Of a DNA stretch of 64,000 nucleotides, positions 61,819 through 64,000 are shown in pieces. The stretch lies in contig JAUIDI010000002.1 of assembly GCA_030428705.1 (NCBI GenBank), positions 248,001 to 312,000 of the forward strand. The letters are read 5' to 3'. The translations under genes were made by a program, and so were the position numbers. Position 1 is the stretch's first letter; each line of letters opens with the position of its first letter. Source of the DNA: Bacteroidia bacterium (lineage in GTDB: Bacteria > Bacteroidota > Bacteroidia > Flavobacteriales > Flavobacteriaceae). Below the pieces are notes generated by a model, which was given only the letters and a program-made list of their open reading frames with translations, was not told where the DNA came from and did not search any database.

Positions 61819-64000
61819 TTAATTTCCTCCTGGATCCACTGAAGAATTGCGCTGCGCTTCCTTGGCCTTGATGATGGAAAGTTCGCCCCTTGCCTCGGCC
61901 ACGATATCTGGGTATTGGCTGAAATTGGTGATTACATTATCTAAAATATAGGTCGCCTGATAGGCATCATCAAGGGCATAAAAGTTTTTTGCCATTATGA
62001 TCAAGCCCCTTCCTCCCCATTCTTTGTAGGCTGAATAATCCTTGGCTAGTTTTTGTACCGAATTGTTCGAGGTTTCGTACTGTGACGACTTGTTCTTAAA
62101 ATAAGCGTCGTAATAAAGGGCCTCGGCCGCGGTTTCGCCCGAAGCGATCTGTAATACTTCGGCATAGGCCGATTCCGCTTTTGACTCATCCCCCGTGGCG
62201 ATCGCCGATCGGGCTATCATGATCTTGGCATCGCTTTTAATACGATTGTCGATGCTCGGGGTAGCTAGCACTTTTTCCGCATACTCCAACGTACGATCGT
62301 AATTCTTTTGCTGGTAATAGCCTTTCATAAGATTTGATTGGGCAAAGGTGCGGTTTTGTTGTATATCGGCCGTTGCCTCCAATCGCTCCAAATAGGGCAG
62401 TGCGGAAGTATAATCCTTGTTACCGATATATATTTCACAAGTGCGTGTCAACGCCTGTTCCGTATATTCGCTCGCGCCCTTATCGGCGACAAATTTGTAA
62501 TAGATCTGTGCTTTTTCCTTATCGCCCTTGGCAAAATACAACTGTGCCAAATTGAAGTTCGCCTTTATGGCATGTAGCCCGTTCGGGAATTGCTTGACGT
62601 AGCTCTCATATCCACGAATGGCAGCCTCTTTTTGACCTTCCATATTTTTCTTCTCGGCCGATTCATAAGTAGCGTTGTCAAGCTCGGTATCCGTCACCTC
62701 GACGAAATCCAAATCCCGCACCCAAGCCGCATATTCATCTACACGTCCCATATCAACATAGACCAGTTTGGCCGTAGCAACTGCCTGTACCGCTTCTTGT
62801 GTATTTGGAAAATCACGGACCACCGTTTTGAACTTGGCCAAGGCCTGTTCGTTTCGGCTCGCATTGTAATGCACCAACCCTTGTCGCATAATGGCCTGGG
62901 CGACCAGTGGACTCGCCCTATACTCGCTAATCAGACGGTCATAGGCCTGAAGACCTCTATTTTCTTGTCCCGAAGTTATATACGAGTTGCCGAGCTCGAA
63001 AAGGGCATCATCCTTCAAAGTGGATTTCGGGTACTTGGACGTGAAACTTTCCAATTCCTCGATTTTCGTACTCGCCCGATCTACAAAACCATAACTTAAG
63101 GCTTTATGATAAGCCGCATAGTCTTTTTCAGGTCCGGTCAGGGCCAACGCCTTGTTATACGTTTCTATGGCCGACCAATATTTACTGGTCACGAAATAGC
63201 TATCGCCCAATCGCAAATAGGCATCGTACAATTTTTGTGTGTCAGATGGCGAGGAAGATGTAAAACTTCCAAAATATGAAATGGCCTGTCCGTAATTCTT
63301 CAATTTAAAATTGGCATAGGCTAGATTGTAGTCGAGATCTTTATATTCTTCGGTCAGGCGTGCACTCGAATTTTGTTGAAAGCGTTTGTAACTGGCCAAC
63401 GCCTCATCGAACCTGTTCAACATGTATTCCGATTCGGCCTTCCAATAAGCCGCGCGTGCCTCGAACAACGCATCGGCGGCACTATCCAAAGACTTGGCAA
63501 AAGCATCGGCTGCCCCTGCGTAATCGGCATCAATAAAAAGTTCAACACCCCTATAAAAAGCCACTTTTTGATAGGTAGCCTTACTGGCAAAATTTCTGTT
63601 TTTTTCGAGCAATTCCATAGCCCCTGCAAAGTTCTTGGAAGTGATATACGAGTCGACCAAAAGCTCTTGCATAGCCTGTGCATTCGAATCGTTCGGATAT
63701 TTATCGAGATAGTCGGAGATTACCTGTGGCACCGGCTCGTACGGATTGCCGATCTCGTAGCTCAACCGTGCGTAGTTCAAACTTGCGTCTTTTTGGATCT
63801 CGGCCGAGAAATCCATTTGGGAGGCATTTCGAAAAGCGTTCAGGGCTTCCTGTTTTTTGTCGAGCTTCAGATAACATTCCGCCAAATGGTAATAGGCGTT
63901 CTGGGAAACACTGTTCGTGCCGCCAATAATTTTATTGAACTGTTGAACAGCGTTTGCAAAATCACCTTGTTTATAATAACTATATCCCAAGAGATAATAG
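61819..64000 (-). CDS. Tetratricopeptide repeat protein, 5' end outside the window
   Basis: The frame stays open to the window edge: the track's start at 63990 is a TTG inside YYLLGYSYYKQGDF, so the true start lies beyond 64000. The visible 723-plus residues are an array of TPR or Sel1-like repeats with units such as AYYHLAECYLKLDKKQEALNAF, LFELGNSYITSGQENRGLQAY and AIMRQGLVHYNASRNEQALAKF. TPR arrays act as scaffolds, often in envelope complexes. It is immediately upstream (24 bases) of the TonB-like barrel, a pairing common in Bacteroidota. No enzyme domain is visible in the part seen. Confidence 0.9.
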   Translation of the reverse strand, partial: YYLLGYSYYKQGDFANAVQQFNKIIGGTNSVSQNAYYHLAECYLKLDKKQEALNAFRNASQMDFSAEIQKDASLNYARLSYEIGNPYEPVPQVISDYLDKYPNDSNAQAMQELLVDSYITSKNFAGAMELLEKNRNFASKATYQKVAFYRGVELFIDADYAGAADAFAKSLDSAADALFEARAAYWKAESEYMLNRFDEALASYKRFQQNSSARLTEEYKDLDYNLAYANFKLKNYGQAISYFGSFTSSSPSDTQKLYDAYLRLGDSYFVTSKYWSAIETYNKALALTGPEKDYAAYHKALSYGFVDRASTKIEELESFTSKYPKSTLKDDALFELGNSYITSGQENRGLQAYDRLISEYRASPLVAQAIMRQGLVHYNASRNEQALAKFKTVVRDFPNTQEAVQAVATAKLVYVDMGRVDEYAAWVRDLDFVEVTDTELDNATYESAEKKNMEGQKEAAIRGYESYVKQFPNGLHAIKANFNLAQLYFAKGDKEKAQIYYKFVADKGASEYTEQALTRTCEIYIGNKDYTSALPYLERLEATADIQQNRTFAQSNLMKGYYQQKNYDRTLEYAEKVLATPSIDNRIKSDAKIMIARSAIATGDESKAESAYAEVLQIASGETAAEALYYDAYFKNKSSQYETSNNSVQKLAKDYSAYKEWGGRGLIIMAKNFYALDDAYQATYILDNVITNFSQYPDIVAEARGELSIIKAKEAQRNSSVDPGGN

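Overview
The window is a stretch of ordinary chromosome from a member of the Bacteroidota, almost certainly a marine-type Flavobacteriaceae. Four things point there. It has a eukaryote-like type II glutamine synthetase beside a type III enzyme. It has two type IX secretion type-B sorting-domain (gliding-motility-associated) proteins. It has a fused SecDF, a Rho with a long disordered insert and several CarboxypepD_reg/TonB-type envelope proteins. Its promoters look like TTG-N19/20-TAnnTTTG, and Shine-Dalgarno sites are rare. Genus is not decidable from the sequence alone; a Maribacter/Zobellia/Muricauda-like affiliation is only an impression. No prophage, insertion sequence, CRISPR array or plasmid gene was found.

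Layout. 0.1-3.6 kb: two unrelated glutamine synthetases head to head, sharing a regulatory region with a dyad placed midway between their -7 elements. 3.6-9.8 kb: three tandem paralogous exported proteins with a shared YWMNTPL C-terminus, the third linked to a Na+/Ca2+ antiporter. 10-12.1 kb: a BlaI/BlaR-type regulator pair with a twin operator. 12.4-13.4 kb: a possible 20-residue membrane peptide, a 50-residue conserved protein, apt and tRNA-Arg. 13.5-17.8 kb: a CBM9-like exported protein, a LytS/LytTR two-component pair and a split YeeE/YedE sulfur-compound transporter. 17.8-26.8 kb: housekeeping genes (clpS, prmA, tpiA, a DoxX-DUF6624 fusion, DUF1599, folP, cdaA, an ABC exporter, truA, a phosphodiesterase).

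27-33.4 kb: a PepSY protein, DUF4293, rho, rpsT, two identical tRNA-Glu genes, proS and a low-complexity lipoprotein. 33.5-38.4 kb: a FadL-like porin and the two type-B secreted proteins. 38.5-44.3 kb: a forward-strand run folE, cysS, yidD, lgt, DUF192, GNAT and a double-ATPase ABC protein. 44.4-54.8 kb: secDF, mdh, a small lipoprotein, DUF6588, gyrB and asnB. 55-64 kb: DUF2911, an exported amidohydrolase, a small exported protein, a NYN/OST-HTH protein, an OmpA-type protein, a plug-less TonB-like barrel and a TPR protein that runs off the right edge.

Most genes are core metabolism and envelope assembly. Nitrogen assimilation recurs (two glutamine synthetases, asnB). Envelope biogenesis is prominent (SecDF, Lgt, YidD, OmpA, FadL, type IX cargo, TPR/TonB pair). 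No convincing new defence or mobile system is present. The least explained items are the tandem YWMNTPL paralogs, the small-peptide module at 12.4 kb, the DoxX-DUF6624 fusion, the plug-less TonB-box barrel with its TPR partner, the W/G- then R/S-rich lipoprotein, and several well-placed promoter dyads.
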